From assembly GCF_018333375.1 (NCBI RefSeq), contig NZ_BORW01000044.1, forward strand, positions 1 through 34,500: 34,500 nucleotides of DNA, given 5' to 3'. Below, in pieces: positions 1 to 8,404 of the stretch (its first letter is position 1; every line of letters begins with the position of its first letter). The notes below the pieces were generated by a model that was given only the letters and a program-made list of their open reading frames with translations, was not told where the DNA came from and searched no databases. The position numbers and the translations under genes are program-made. This stretch comes from Paenibacillus cookii (GTDB lineage: Bacteria; Bacillota; Bacilli; Paenibacillales; Paenibacillaceae).

Positions 1-43
1 GCGTTTTGTAGTGAAAATTCTGTTTTAATTTTGCTGATCGTTG

Positions 44-111
44 TGGTAGACTTCACCTATAAGGTGCTCCTCTCTTTGGGTGTAGTGTTCCAAGTAAACA
101 CCATTCTACCA
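44..111. other. Compact three-way-junction fold, possible RNA or mobile-element end
   Basis: TGGTAGA (44-50) pairs with TCTACCA (105-111). Inside lie a tight hairpin CACCT-ATA-AGGTG (54-66) and a second stem, GGTGT (79-83) with ACACC (98-102). The three nested stems in 68 bases suggest a structured RNA or an insertion-sequence end. I cannot tell which strand matters, and no known riboswitch class is recognised. Confidence 0.25.
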
Positions 112-210
112 AAGATTCGGAGCCCTTTTCATATTTTCAAGAAGCGATACTTTCGAAATTCAGGATAAACTTTTTGTAGGATGGCATGATAACTGTAGAA
201 GTTCAGCGTC

Positions 211-240
211 AAAAGCCTGTTGGCAGCAACAGGTTTTTTT
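211..240 (+). terminator. Rho-independent terminator
   Basis: CCTGTTG (216-222) pairs perfectly with CAACAGG (227-233) around a GCAG loop and is followed directly by seven T (234-240). It ends a transcript that enters from left of the window and insulates the sugar operon. Confidence 0.8.
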
Positions 241-387
241 GTCGTCCGAAAACGCCCGCCTCCCTTTCGAACCTCTGGATTTTGGGATGGCCACCGGCGT
301 TTACGGTGCCGGACAACAGGTTGAAATTTCTAAAATTGTGGTTGGAATCGAAGATTTTATATCCGGCAAAAACCGGTATAGTTATTA

Positions 388-402
388 AATAAAGCGCTTA
401 CC
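388..402. promoter_or_regulatory. cre-like palindrome upstream of sugar operon
   Basis: The perfect palindrome AAGCGCTT (392-399) sits in a cre-like context; read on the minus strand, GGTAAGCGCTTTAT matches about 12 of 14 positions of the CcpA consensus. A possible -10 (TATAGT, 377-382) lies just upstream with no good -35, as expected for an activator-dependent promoter. The site would suit roadblock repression by CcpA. A LacI-type operator is the alternative reading. Confidence 0.45.
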
Positions 403-464
403 AAGCGGTTGAGAGATTTGCAGAATGAACATCCAAAATCCAAACAAAACGGGGGGAGTAGGAC

Positions 465-1856
465 ATGAAATTTCGCAAACGATGGTTGGCTGTAACGTTA
501 GCGGCGATGATGTTGGCCTTGGCCGGATGCGGCGGCAGCGCCGCAGGCACGGATGGGCAAGCGGCAAGCGGGGAGAGCGGAAGCGCCGAATCCAAAGGCG
601 GTGACGTGACCCTGGAGCTGCTGTATTGGGGAGACGATGCGCAAAAACAACTGGTGGAAAAGACGATCGAGAAATATACCGCGGAAACGGGGGTCAAGGT
701 CCATGCCCAGGTGCTGCCGGCGGACGGCACGTTCGATACGTTCATCCAGACGCGGCTGGAATCCGGCGAGCTGCCGGACATCAGCTACATGGGCGAAGGC
801 GACATCCAGAAATATTACGAAATGGGCATTCTGGCGGATATCGGCGATCTGATCGATAACGGAACCATTCCGAAAAAGCTGGATGCCATCACGATCCATT
901 CCCCGGACCAAAAGGTGATCGGCGTCGGGTTGTCCAACCAAATGGAGCTGCTTTTCTACAGCAAATCCAAATTCGACGCGGCAGGGATTCCTTATCCTCC
1001 GACCAAAGTCGAAGAGGCTTGGGATTGGGACACCTTCGTGAAATACGCAAAAGCCTTGACGACGGACACGAGCGGCAAAACGGCGGCCGATCCCGAATTT
1101 GACGCGGCCAAAACGGAAAATTACGGGCTGGGGTTCACCGCGGGCCGCGAGTTCCACCATTTCTGGGCGGCGAACGCCAACGGCGGAGGCGTCGTTTCTG
1201 CCGACGGCAAACAGTTTTTATGGGATTCGCAGGCATCCGTCGACGGCATTCAGATGCTGGCGGACCTGGTCAACAAGGACAAGGTGGCTTCAAGCTTTAC
1301 CTATACATGGAATTCGGGCATCGGTTCGGCGGTCGACGCTTTGAGCGGCGGTTACGCGATGGCCATCAGCGGCTCCTGGGATCTGGCGAACATCAACGGA
1401 AACGAAGACATCGGGGTAGGCGTATTGCCGAAAATGAAACAGGCCGTCACGATGAACTGCGGCGCGCCGCTTGTCGTCTATAAATCTTCCAAGCATATCG
1501 AAGAAGCGAAAAAGTTTTACGCCTATATGGTGAATCCGGAAAACAGCCTGGAGCTGTTGAAATCCGGGGCATGGCTTCCGAACCAGGCGGATTGGTACAC
1601 CGACGCCGCGCTGGTCGATAAGTGGACGGCCGATTTGCCTGTCAGCGCCAAGGAAACGATTTTGAGCTATTCCAACACGAAAGACGCTATCGTGCAATGG
1701 CCTGCTTATTACGTGCCCGCTTATCTGCGGATGAACACGGAATACGAAAAAGCAATCGACCAGGCGTTATCCGGCCAAAAAACGGTCAAGGAAGTGTACG
1801 CGTCCGTCATGCCGACGATCAAAAAGCTGTGGGAAAGCGGCAAGGTTTCGGAGTAG
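465..1856 (+). CDS. CUT1 ABC transporter sugar-binding lipoprotein
   Basis: Extracellular solute-binding protein (family 1) of a carbohydrate ABC importer, 463 residues, the usual length. The N-terminus has a KFRKR positive segment, a hydrophobic stretch and the lipobox LAGC, with Cys22 as the lipidated residue. A Ser/Gly/Ala-rich tether follows, then the mature domain starting near residue 48 (LELLYWG). The start is supported by a GGGGGAG ribosome binding site about seven bases upstream. It is the first gene of an operon with two permeases and two glycoside hydrolases, so the ligand is probably an oligosaccharide released by the secreted enzyme at 3772-8378. No ATPase is encoded nearby. In Bacillales such importers often share a general MsmX-type ATPase, so this is expected. 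The exact sugar cannot be read from sequence. Confidence 0.93.
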   Translation: MKFRKRWLAVTLAAMMLALAGCGGSAAGTDGQAASGESGSAESKGGDVTLELLYWGDDAQKQLVEKTIEKYTAETGVKVHAQVLPADGTFDTFIQTRLESGELPDISYMGEGDIQKYYEMGILADIGDLIDNGTIPKKLDAITIHSPDQKVIGVGLSNQMELLFYSKSKFDAAGIPYPPTKVEEAWDWDTFVKYAKALTTDTSGKTAADPEFDAAKTENYGLGFTAGREFHHFWAANANGGGVVSADGKQFLWDSQASVDGIQMLADLVNKDKVASSFTYTWNSGIGSAVDALSGGYAMAISGSWDLANINGNEDIGVGVLPKMKQAVTMNCGAPLVVYKSSKHIEEAKKFYAYMVNPENSLELLKSGAWLPNQADWYTDAALVDKWTADLPVSAKETILSYSNTKDAIVQWPAYYVPAYLRMNTEYEKAIDQALSGQKTVKEVYASVMPTIKKLWESGKVSE

Positions 1857-1898
1857 CCGGGAGTCATTCACATTCAGTACAGGAAAGGGCTATTGGAT

Positions 1899-2879
1899 AT
1901 GGAGATCAAACGCAACACCAGCCAAAACATCGTTCCGAAGCATTCGCGTCTCAAAGGGAGCGCCAAAGAGGCCGTCGCCGGTTATTTGTTTGCCGCTCCC
2001 GCGATCCTGGGGTTTCTTATCCTCACCTTGTACCCGATGCTGGCGAGCCTCGTGTACAGCTTCCACAAAATCACGATCGTCGGCGGTCATCAGGTCATGA
2101 AATGGATCGGGCTGGACAATTTCAAAACGATTTTTTACGGTCCCGGCTCGGAATTCGGCAAGTCCATGTCGGTAACGCTCATCTATTCGTTCATCAACGT
2201 GTTTCTGGTGATCGTGTTTTGCCTGGCGGTCGCGCTGCTGCTGAACCGGAAATTCGTTGGCCGAAATTTGCTGCGCGCCGTGTTTTTCCTGCCCTCGGTC
2301 ATTCCGATGCTGGCGACGACCATCGTCTGGCAGATGCTGCTGCAGAATCAGGCCAAGGGCGGACTGGTCAACTGGCTGCTGCTGAAGCTCGGGGCGACGC
2401 CGGTCGATTTTTTGAACGATGCGACCAACATCTTCGGCACGTTGTTTCTGATGAGCTTATGGACCTGCGGCGGAACGATCGTCGTGTTTCTGGCGACGCT
2501 GCAGGACGTGCCGGGCGAGCTGCTCGAAGCGGTCGAAATGGACGGGGGCAATGCCTGGCATAAATTTGCCAAGGTCACGTATCCGACGATCAAACCGGTG
2601 GTGTTTTTCCAGCTCATCATGTGCATGATGACGTCGATCCAGATTTACACCCAAAGCGTGGTGCTGTCGCGGAACGGCGCGCCGGACCGGATGACTTACT
2701 TCATCAACGTTATGATCTACGACCATTCCTTCGTGCAAACGGGCATGCGCGGGCTCGCGTCGGCCGAGGCCTGGCTCGTCTTCCTCATTACAATGGTTAT
2801 TACCGGTATCCTGTTTTATGTTCAGGGCGCGCTAAAGAGGGATAAATCGACGGTGCGAAACCGAAGGGGGAGAGCGTAA
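1899..2879 (+). CDS. CUT1 ABC transporter permease 1 (MalF/UgpA type)
   Basis: Integral membrane subunit of the sugar importer, about 326 residues with six predicted helices; the first is the AAPAILGFLILTLYPML segment near residue 32. The EAA loop that docks the ATPase is visible as EAVEMDGGNAWHKFAKVTYP around residue 210. I chose ATG 1899 because AGGAAAGG (1881-1888) is ten bases upstream; an in-frame TTG at 1893 is only four bases from that site. It follows the binding protein by 42 bases and overlaps the next permease by one base (TAATG), so the two are translationally coupled. Substrate specificity is inferred only from the hydrolases in the operon. Confidence 0.93.
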   Translation: MEIKRNTSQNIVPKHSRLKGSAKEAVAGYLFAAPAILGFLILTLYPMLASLVYSFHKITIVGGHQVMKWIGLDNFKTIFYGPGSEFGKSMSVTLIYSFINVFLVIVFCLAVALLLNRKFVGRNLLRAVFFLPSVIPMLATTIVWQMLLQNQAKGGLVNWLLLKLGATPVDFLNDATNIFGTLFLMSLWTCGGTIVVFLATLQDVPGELLEAVEMDGGNAWHKFAKVTYPTIKPVVFFQLIMCMMTSIQIYTQSVVLSRNGAPDRMTYFINVMIYDHSFVQTGMRGLASAEAWLVFLITMVITGILFYVQGALKRDKSTVRNRRGRA

Positions 2880-3754
2880 TGGCAGCGACAGCGATTCATG
2901 GAGCGGGCATCCGCCGAACCAAAGCGCAAAAAAAGACGATTCACCGCCTGCTGGTTGTCCTCTCGGTTCTTCTCGGGCTTGCGATGGCGTTCCCGTTGTA
3001 CTGGCTGCTGCGCGGTTCGTTCGTCAGCCATGCGGAAATATTGGCGCGTCCGCCGGTGTTTTTTCCTTCGGCATTCGGCATCGACAATTTCAGCCGGGCC
3101 ATCGACCGGATCGATTTCTCCCGGCAGCTGTGGAATTCGGTTTCGATCGTCGTCCCTTACGTGGTGTTTAACGTGATCACGACCAGCTTCGCAGGTTATG
3201 CTTTCGCCAAACTGCGTTTCCCGCTGCGCGGTATGTGGTTTGCGCTCGTCATCAGCACGATGATGCTGCCGAGCGCGGTGACGCTGATTCCGCAATATTC
3301 CTTGTTTACGAGCCTCGGGCTCGCCGGCAAACCGGCTTTGATCATTCCGGCCATATTCTGTGCAGGGGGGAATGCCTATTTCGTCTTTTTGCTGCGGCAA
3401 TTTTTCATGACCATTCCGGATGAGCTGCTGGAGGCGGCCAAAATCGACGGGGCCGGATATTTCCGCATTTATTTGAAGATCATGCTGCCTTTGATCCGCC
3501 CGGCATTGATCGTGGTGGCGCTGTTCAGCTTCATCAACAATTGGAACGACTTTTTCTACACCATGATTTATTTGAAAAAAGAAGCCGATTATACGCTGCC
3601 GATGGGGCTCTATATCGTCAACGGCATGCGGATTCCGAACTATGAGCAGGTGATGGCGCTTGCGCTCATCGTTACCGCGCCGTGCCTTGCGTTCTTTTTT
3701 ATCGGCAACAAATATTTTGTTGAGGGGATTACGTTAACGGGAATCAAAGGATAA
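2879..3754 (+). CDS. CUT1 ABC transporter permease 2 (MalG type)
   Basis: Second membrane subunit, 291 residues, typical of MalG/UgpE-type permeases. The first helix (LLVVLSVLLGLAMAFPLYW) lies near residues 23-41. The family EAA loop reads EAAKIDGAGYFRIYLKIMLP about 90-100 residues from the C-terminus. A strong AAGGGGGAGAG ribosome binding site precedes ATG 2879, whose A is the last base of the upstream stop codon. The stop lies 17 bases before the large hydrolase gene, so all five genes probably share one transcript. It completes the channel with the product of 1899-2879. Confidence 0.93.
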   Translation: MAATAIHGAGIRRTKAQKKTIHRLLVVLSVLLGLAMAFPLYWLLRGSFVSHAEILARPPVFFPSAFGIDNFSRAIDRIDFSRQLWNSVSIVVPYVVFNVITTSFAGYAFAKLRFPLRGMWFALVISTMMLPSAVTLIPQYSLFTSLGLAGKPALIIPAIFCAGGNAYFVFLLRQFFMTIPDELLEAAKIDGAGYFRIYLKIMLPLIRPALIVVALFSFINNWNDFFYTMIYLKKEADYTLPMGLYIVNGMRIPNYEQVMALALIVTAPCLAFFFIGNKYFVEGITLTGIKG

Positions 3755-3771
3755 GGGAGGCATGGATACAC

Positions 3772-5877
3772 GTGAAAACAGGCAAAACATGGCTTGGAAA
3801 AGGGGCGGCGGCCCTCATCAGCGTGGCGCTTGCGTCCGGCGGGGCAGCATCGGCCGCGTTGGCGAATTATACGACGGGATTCGAGGTGCCGGGCGCAGGG
3901 CATGATTTCGGAACGGCCACATGGGACAGCGGCAACAAATTTGCAAGCGAAGGCGTGGATTTCAGCAGCCAAACCGTGGGTCAAATGATGAAAACCATCG
4001 AAAATTTCGATTTTGAAGCGTTCAAAAAGGACCATCAGGATTTGCCCTGGCTTGATTCCCTGCTCGTCAACAAGGGCGTCATCCCGGACGACATCGACGA
4101 TGAGGGCGGCGCCAACACGTTGTTCAGCCGCGGGAGCGCCTTGTTCATGAAAACCCAGGACAATACGAAGCTGGGATTTGCCGGGCAGGTGTATTACGCG
4201 GATACGCTCAACCAGGACGTGATGTATTCGGTCAGCTTGTCCACCGGCGACGTCCGCGAAGACAAAAACGCGAGAAAAAATTATCCGAGCCATGAGGATC
4301 AGACATATACGAGCGGAGCGCTGCAGGTACATCAAAAGAAATTCATCACCTATTACAACTCGGCGGTGACGCTGCTGGACTTTCATAATCCGACTTCGGG
4401 AGACGTCAAGCTGACGATCAAGGTCAAGTCTCCGTTTGCAGCCGTCGCGGAAGGGGACGAAATGGTCGGCAAACGCGTAGCTGCCCCGCTTATGATCGGC
4501 ACCGACGGCAGCAAGTTCGTCAAGGCGATGTCCTATGTCGACGTCCGTCTCAGCGGGAACGGCATGAAACCGGGCGATCAAGGACTGGTGAAGGAAATCG
4601 TCGTCCCGGCCGGCGGCACCGCCTCGCAAAAAATTACGATGGGCTGGCTCGCCGACGAAATTCCGAAATCGAAGACGCAATACGAAGAATACAAAAAAAT
4701 CGCCGGCAACGGCGCAGCCTTCGAACGTCAAGTAAAGGAATACAACCAGTGGTGGGCCGAGAACATCCCGTACATCGACATTCCCGACGAAAACGTAAAA
4801 AAGGTGCTTTATTACCGCTGGTGGTGCAACCGGTTCAACCTGCTGGAGGCCAACATCCCGGGGAACGACTGGCAGTTTCCGATGAACATGGAAGGGGTGC
4901 TGGGATACAATAACGGCATTACCGTCAGCGTCCCATGGGCGATGCAGGACCTCAAATGGCTGCGCAACCCGGTGTATGCCTACGGCACCTGGCTCGCGCA
5001 AGGGGAATATTCGGAAAACAAAAACTACAAAAACAACCCGGGCCGCCCGAACATCTGGACCTGGGACATGATGCAGAACACCTCCCAAGTGGGATGGGAA
5101 GCTTATAAAATCTACGGCGGCGGGAACAAGCTCCTGAAGAAGTTTGCCGATATTTCCGCGAATGACGTGACCGGAACGCTGGAGCACTTCAAGGGCACCG
5201 ATCCGTACCTTGTCTATTATAATCATGCCCCGATTACGGGCAACGACGGGGATACGGTATCGATGCATTGGAACGGCGGCGGCAATTATGCCCGATTGGA
5301 CGGCACTTCAACGACGTACGCCAACGCGGTTGCTGCGGCGGAAATGTACGACGAGCTCGGGGACAGCAGCGCGGCCAACAAGGAACGCTATCTTGCGGAC
5401 AACATCCGCAGCCATATTTTGAGCGAGATGTGGTACGACGGCGCGGATTTTGACGGCGACGGGAAAGCGGACACGAAGGGAGAAGGCAGCTTCCTCCACA
5501 AAAAAATCGTAAACGGCGCCGATACCTTCGTCCCTTGGCGGGACAACAACATGTTCGTGTTTAATTTCGGCGTCGTGCCGACGGCGAAAGAGAACGGCTA
5601 CCAGTCCAAATACTTGACCCAGCTGGCGGACTACGGCGATCCGCAATATTATCCTATTTTTCCGTTTTTCACGGCGGATCAGCACAGCATCATGAAACGC
5701 GTGCAGGCCTTCGTGGACGGGAAAACCGACGCTTACGGCACGGACCAATTCGCCTGGTGCAATTTCGGCAACTACATCAATACGATCCGGGCATCGCTTC
5801 GGTATTACCTGTGGACAACATCAACGCGGACACCTACAAAAATCTGTTCGACTGGGGCGCATGGCTGCATACGGTAG
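3772..5877 (+). CDS. Secreted multi-domain glycoside hydrolase, N-terminal part (frameshifted)
   Basis: N-terminal half of one large secreted enzyme. The signal peptide reads MKTGKTWLGKGAAALISVAL with an ALA-like cleavage site near residue 31. A beta-rich domain follows (about 35-320), then an (alpha/alpha)6-barrel-like catalytic region (about 340-679) rich in Trp/Tyr, for example DWQFPMNMEGVLGYNNGI and IWTWDMMQNTSQVGW. It resembles the MGH1-like/GH63 clan; GH142-type arabinofuranosidase is a possible alternative. A calcium-loop-like motif, DFDGDGKAD, lies at residues 559-567. Coherent sequence stops at Tyr679 (5806-5808). The remaining 22 codons are out-of-frame nonsense, while the continuation (PVDNINADTYKNLFDWG) lies in the frame of 5757-8378. 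One missing C in TATTACCTG would explain it. The restored protein is about 1535 residues. Its start (GTG 3772) and 17-base gap tie it to the transporter. Confidence 0.82.
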   Translation: MKTGKTWLGKGAAALISVALASGGAASAALANYTTGFEVPGAGHDFGTATWDSGNKFASEGVDFSSQTVGQMMKTIENFDFEAFKKDHQDLPWLDSLLVNKGVIPDDIDDEGGANTLFSRGSALFMKTQDNTKLGFAGQVYYADTLNQDVMYSVSLSTGDVREDKNARKNYPSHEDQTYTSGALQVHQKKFITYYNSAVTLLDFHNPTSGDVKLTIKVKSPFAAVAEGDEMVGKRVAAPLMIGTDGSKFVKAMSYVDVRLSGNGMKPGDQGLVKEIVVPAGGTASQKITMGWLADEIPKSKTQYEEYKKIAGNGAAFERQVKEYNQWWAENIPYIDIPDENVKKVLYYRWWCNRFNLLEANIPGNDWQFPMNMEGVLGYNNGITVSVPWAMQDLKWLRNPVYAYGTWLAQGEYSENKNYKNNPGRPNIWTWDMMQNTSQVGWEAYKIYGGGNKLLKKFADISANDVTGTLEHFKGTDPYLVYYNHAPITGNDGDTVSMHWNGGGNYARLDGTSTTYANAVAAAEMYDELGDSSAANKERYLADNIRSHILSEMWYDGADFDGDGKADTKGEGSFLHKKIVNGADTFVPWRDNNMFVFNFGVVPTAKENGYQSKYLTQLADYGDPQYYPIFPFFTADQHSIMKRVQAFVDGKTDAYGTDQFAWCNFGNYINTIRASLRYYLWTTSTRTPTKICSTGAHGCIR

Positions 5878-8378
5878 AACCGGGGAATACCGACCACCTG
5901 GACTCCAACGAGTTCTTTTGGCTGGAAAACTACTTCTTCGGCACGCAGTGGACCAAGGACAATCCGCCGAACCCGAGCGGGGACATGGTCAGATCATGGA
6001 TTCACCACGATACGCTCGGCATGATGAATTACACGGTCATGGAGGATATGGCGGGAATTCAGCCGAGAACCGACGACAAAATCGAGCTGTGGCCGATCGG
6101 CATCGGTTACGACCATTTTGCGGTGGACAACGTGCGATACCATGACGCGAATCTGTCCATTGTATGGCAGGATCCGGCCAAATACCAAAACAATCCGTAT
6201 TACAAAGGCATTCCGGCGGGTTTTTCGCTCTTTATCAACGGGGAGCGCGTGTTGACGACAAGCGAAATGTCCCACGTGATTTACGATACGAAAACGGGGA
6301 AAGCGGAGCTGCCGAAATCGGATATCGAAGGCGCGGCGGGCAATAACGCGAACACGCAGATCTGGTACGAGAAAAAGGGGGAAAAGGAACGCGTCGCCTC
6401 CGCGAAGGGCACGTCCCTTGCCGGCGAGCCGCGGGTCGTGGACCTGTTCAATAAAGCCGGGATCGATCTTCAGCATCAAGGCGAAAACCTGGCCATGGCT
6501 TCCGGAACGACGATTACGTCGACTTACGTGAGCCCCGATTCGGATATCAATCGTTTGGCCGACGGATCGACGATCGCCTCGACGGACCATGCGGGGAATA
6601 CGGCGCTGCTCGGAGGAAGTCCGAATCCAAGCGACACGGTCACGTTCGATTTCGGGAAAAAGAAACCGGTCAACAACGTCAAAGTGTATTTCTACAACGA
6701 CCGGCTCGAAGGGGGCTACGGCACGCCGCAGCAGTTCCTGCTCGAATATTTGGATGCGGACGGGAACGCGTGGAAGCCGGTTCAGGGCCAAACCCGCTAT
6801 CCCGAAACGATCGCCTCCAACTATAACAACGTGGAGTTCGAAACGGTGAAAACGCAGGCCATTCGCCTCAGAGTAACGCATGCGCTCGATGCCAAGACGG
6901 GCATCAAGGAAGTGCAAATCTACGACAACAAGCTTAAAAACGTCGCCCCGGCGGTCAACCAGGCGCCGAAGGTGTACATTGGACAGACCGAACGGACGGC
7001 CGCGCAGGATGAAACCGTATCGATCCTGCCCGCCATATACGATGACGGATTGTCGGGCAAGGAGCTCAGCTATCGTTGGAGCAAAGCGTCAGGCAGCGGC
7101 AGCGTGGAAGAAATGCAGACGGATCGGGCCGAATTGAAGGCTGTTTTCCATGACGTCGGCGAGTATGTGTATACGTTAACCGTCAGCGACGGGGAAAAGG
7201 AAACGGCGGTCGACGTTCACATTACCGTTTCGGTTCCGACCCAGGATATCGTTGATATGATCCACGCCTACGCGCCAAGGGACAACGGAAAAATTGTCCG
7301 GAACAAGGATGATTTCACGCCGGAATCCTGGGATGCGCTGCAAACGGCTTTAACCGAAGCGAAGACATTACTTGCGGGCCAGAATTATACGCGGGAGCAG
7401 GTAGAGGCGGTTCGGGCGAAACTGAAGCAGGCGTCAGACGGGCTTCAAGTGAAAAACGTCGCGCTGCTCGCCAAGGCGACGACTTCCTACGTATCGCCGT
7501 GGGAATCCATTGCCGGCGTCAATGACGGATACATCCCTTATACGTCAGCAAGCATCGGCAAACCGGAGGATGAGGTGCAATACGGCAACTGGGCCGACCC
7601 GGCCGAGTCCCATTGGCTGCTGTATACCTGGGATCGGCCCGTGAAGCTGTCGCAAAGCTCGATCTACTTCTACGACGACGGCGGCGGCGTCAAGGTTCCG
7701 GCCGATTATTCCTTGGAGTATTGGGACCAAGCGTCGAACGAATTCAAACCGGTGACCGGATTGTCCGGAAAAGCAATGAACAAGGACCGTTTTAACGACG
7801 TCTCCTTCGATGAAATCACGACGACGAAACTCCGCCTCCATTTGATAAGGCAGTCCGGAGCTTGGACCGGCGTGAAGGAGTGGCGGGTGCTCGGTCCGGA
7901 GGCGGTTGCCGGAAATCCGGGCAACGGCTCGAACAAGCCGGTTTTGAGCATTGATCCCGTGGAAGTCGAAACCGTCATCGGCGTCGCTCCGCAGCTTCCG
8001 GCCACCGTCAACGTCACGTTTGCGGACCAAACGAAAGGCACCAAACCGGTCACCTGGAACGAGGTTCCGTATAACGAACTGACGACGGCGCATTCCTTCG
8101 TCGTCCTCGGACGCGTGGAAGGGACCGAACAATCGGCCAGCTGCCGGATTACCGTCACGTACGACAAGACGGAGCTGAAATCCTTGATCGGCCAGGCGCG
8201 AGACATGCTCGACCACCAAGAGCAATACGAGGCAACGCCGGAGCAATGGAAAGCATTGAAGGACGCCCTCGCAGCGGCTCAAACCGCAGCTGACGACAAA
8301 TCGGCGACCGAAGGAGATATAAAGGCAGCTGCAGAGCGCCTGAAGACAGCCTTGGATACCTTTAACATTCAAAAATAG
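5757..8378 (+). CDS. Secreted multi-domain glycoside hydrolase, C-terminal part (frameshifted)
   Basis: Continuation of the enzyme begun at 3772; coherent sequence starts at 5808, and GTG 5757 is only the first possible start in this frame and lacks a ribosome binding site. In restored numbering the catalytic region ends near residue 900. Then come a first F5/8-type C (discoidin) carbohydrate-binding domain (about 905-1053), a PKD/Ig-like domain (about 1060-1154), a FIVAR helical module (about 1156-1229), a second F5/8-type C domain (about 1230-1375), a Big_4-like Ig domain (about 1388-1464) and a second FIVAR module (about 1465-1534). There is no sortase or S-layer anchor, so the product is probably released or held by its binding modules. 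The architecture is typical of Paenibacillus enzymes that attack plant or fungal polysaccharide. Confidence 0.8.
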   Translation: MQFRQLHQYDPGIASVLPVDNINADTYKNLFDWGAWLHTVEPGNTDHLDSNEFFWLENYFFGTQWTKDNPPNPSGDMVRSWIHHDTLGMMNYTVMEDMAGIQPRTDDKIELWPIGIGYDHFAVDNVRYHDANLSIVWQDPAKYQNNPYYKGIPAGFSLFINGERVLTTSEMSHVIYDTKTGKAELPKSDIEGAAGNNANTQIWYEKKGEKERVASAKGTSLAGEPRVVDLFNKAGIDLQHQGENLAMASGTTITSTYVSPDSDINRLADGSTIASTDHAGNTALLGGSPNPSDTVTFDFGKKKPVNNVKVYFYNDRLEGGYGTPQQFLLEYLDADGNAWKPVQGQTRYPETIASNYNNVEFETVKTQAIRLRVTHALDAKTGIKEVQIYDNKLKNVAPAVNQAPKVYIGQTERTAAQDETVSILPAIYDDGLSGKELSYRWSKASGSGSVEEMQTDRAELKAVFHDVGEYVYTLTVSDGEKETAVDVHITVSVPTQDIVDMIHAYAPRDNGKIVRNKDDFTPESWDALQTALTEAKTLLAGQNYTREQVEAVRAKLKQASDGLQVKNVALLAKATTSYVSPWESIAGVNDGYIPYTSASIGKPEDEVQYGNWADPAESHWLLYTWDRPVKLSQSSIYFYDDGGGVKVPADYSLEYWDQASNEFKPVTGLSGKAMNKDRFNDVSFDEITTTKLRLHLIRQSGAWTGVKEWRVLGPEAVAGNPGNGSNKPVLSIDPVEVETVIGVAPQLPATVNVTFADQTKGTKPVTWNEVPYNELTTAHSFVVLGRVEGTEQSASCRITVTYDKTELKSLIGQARDMLDHQEQYEATPEQWKALKDALAAAQTAADDKSATEGDIKAAAERLKTALDTFNIQK
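5803..5813 (+). other. Frameshift site in the large hydrolase gene
   Basis: In TAT-TAC-CTG-TGG the upstream frame reads Y-Y-L-W and then nonsense. The frame overlapping at C5808 reads CCT-GTG-GAC (P-V-D) and continues the domain. Restoring a third C (TACCCTGTGG) fuses both halves. No slippery heptamer is present, so a base deletion or homopolymer miscall is more likely than programmed frameshifting. Confidence 0.85.
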
Positions 8379-8404
8379 TTTTTACGACTTGGGAGGAACT
8401 TCTT

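Larger units (their letters stand above)
1..464. other. Noncoding left margin
   Basis: No convincing gene is present. The short open frame at 186-392 has no ribosome binding site and runs through a terminator. The stretch holds a foldable segment (44-111), a rho-independent terminator (211-240) for something left of the window, and the leader of the sugar-transport operon with a cre-like palindrome at 388-402. The first bases (GCGTTTTGTAGT) resemble bases 34380-34391 near the other end (GCGTTTTGCAGT), so both margins may touch a dispersed repeat or insertion-sequence edge. I could not confirm this. Confidence 0.5.

Noticed and set aside
186..392. 68-codon frame near the left edge
   Set aside because: Runs through a rho-independent terminator, has no start signal and no family features.
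3640..5268. Minus-strand open frame of 542 codons opposite the large hydrolase
   Set aside because: No domain sense and no ribosome binding site; shadow of the secreted enzyme.
5757..5813. Programmed -1 frameshift joining the two hydrolase halves
   Set aside because: No X-XXY-YYZ slippery heptamer, no clear downstream pseudoknot, and such proteins are not known to use recoding. A missing C is simpler.
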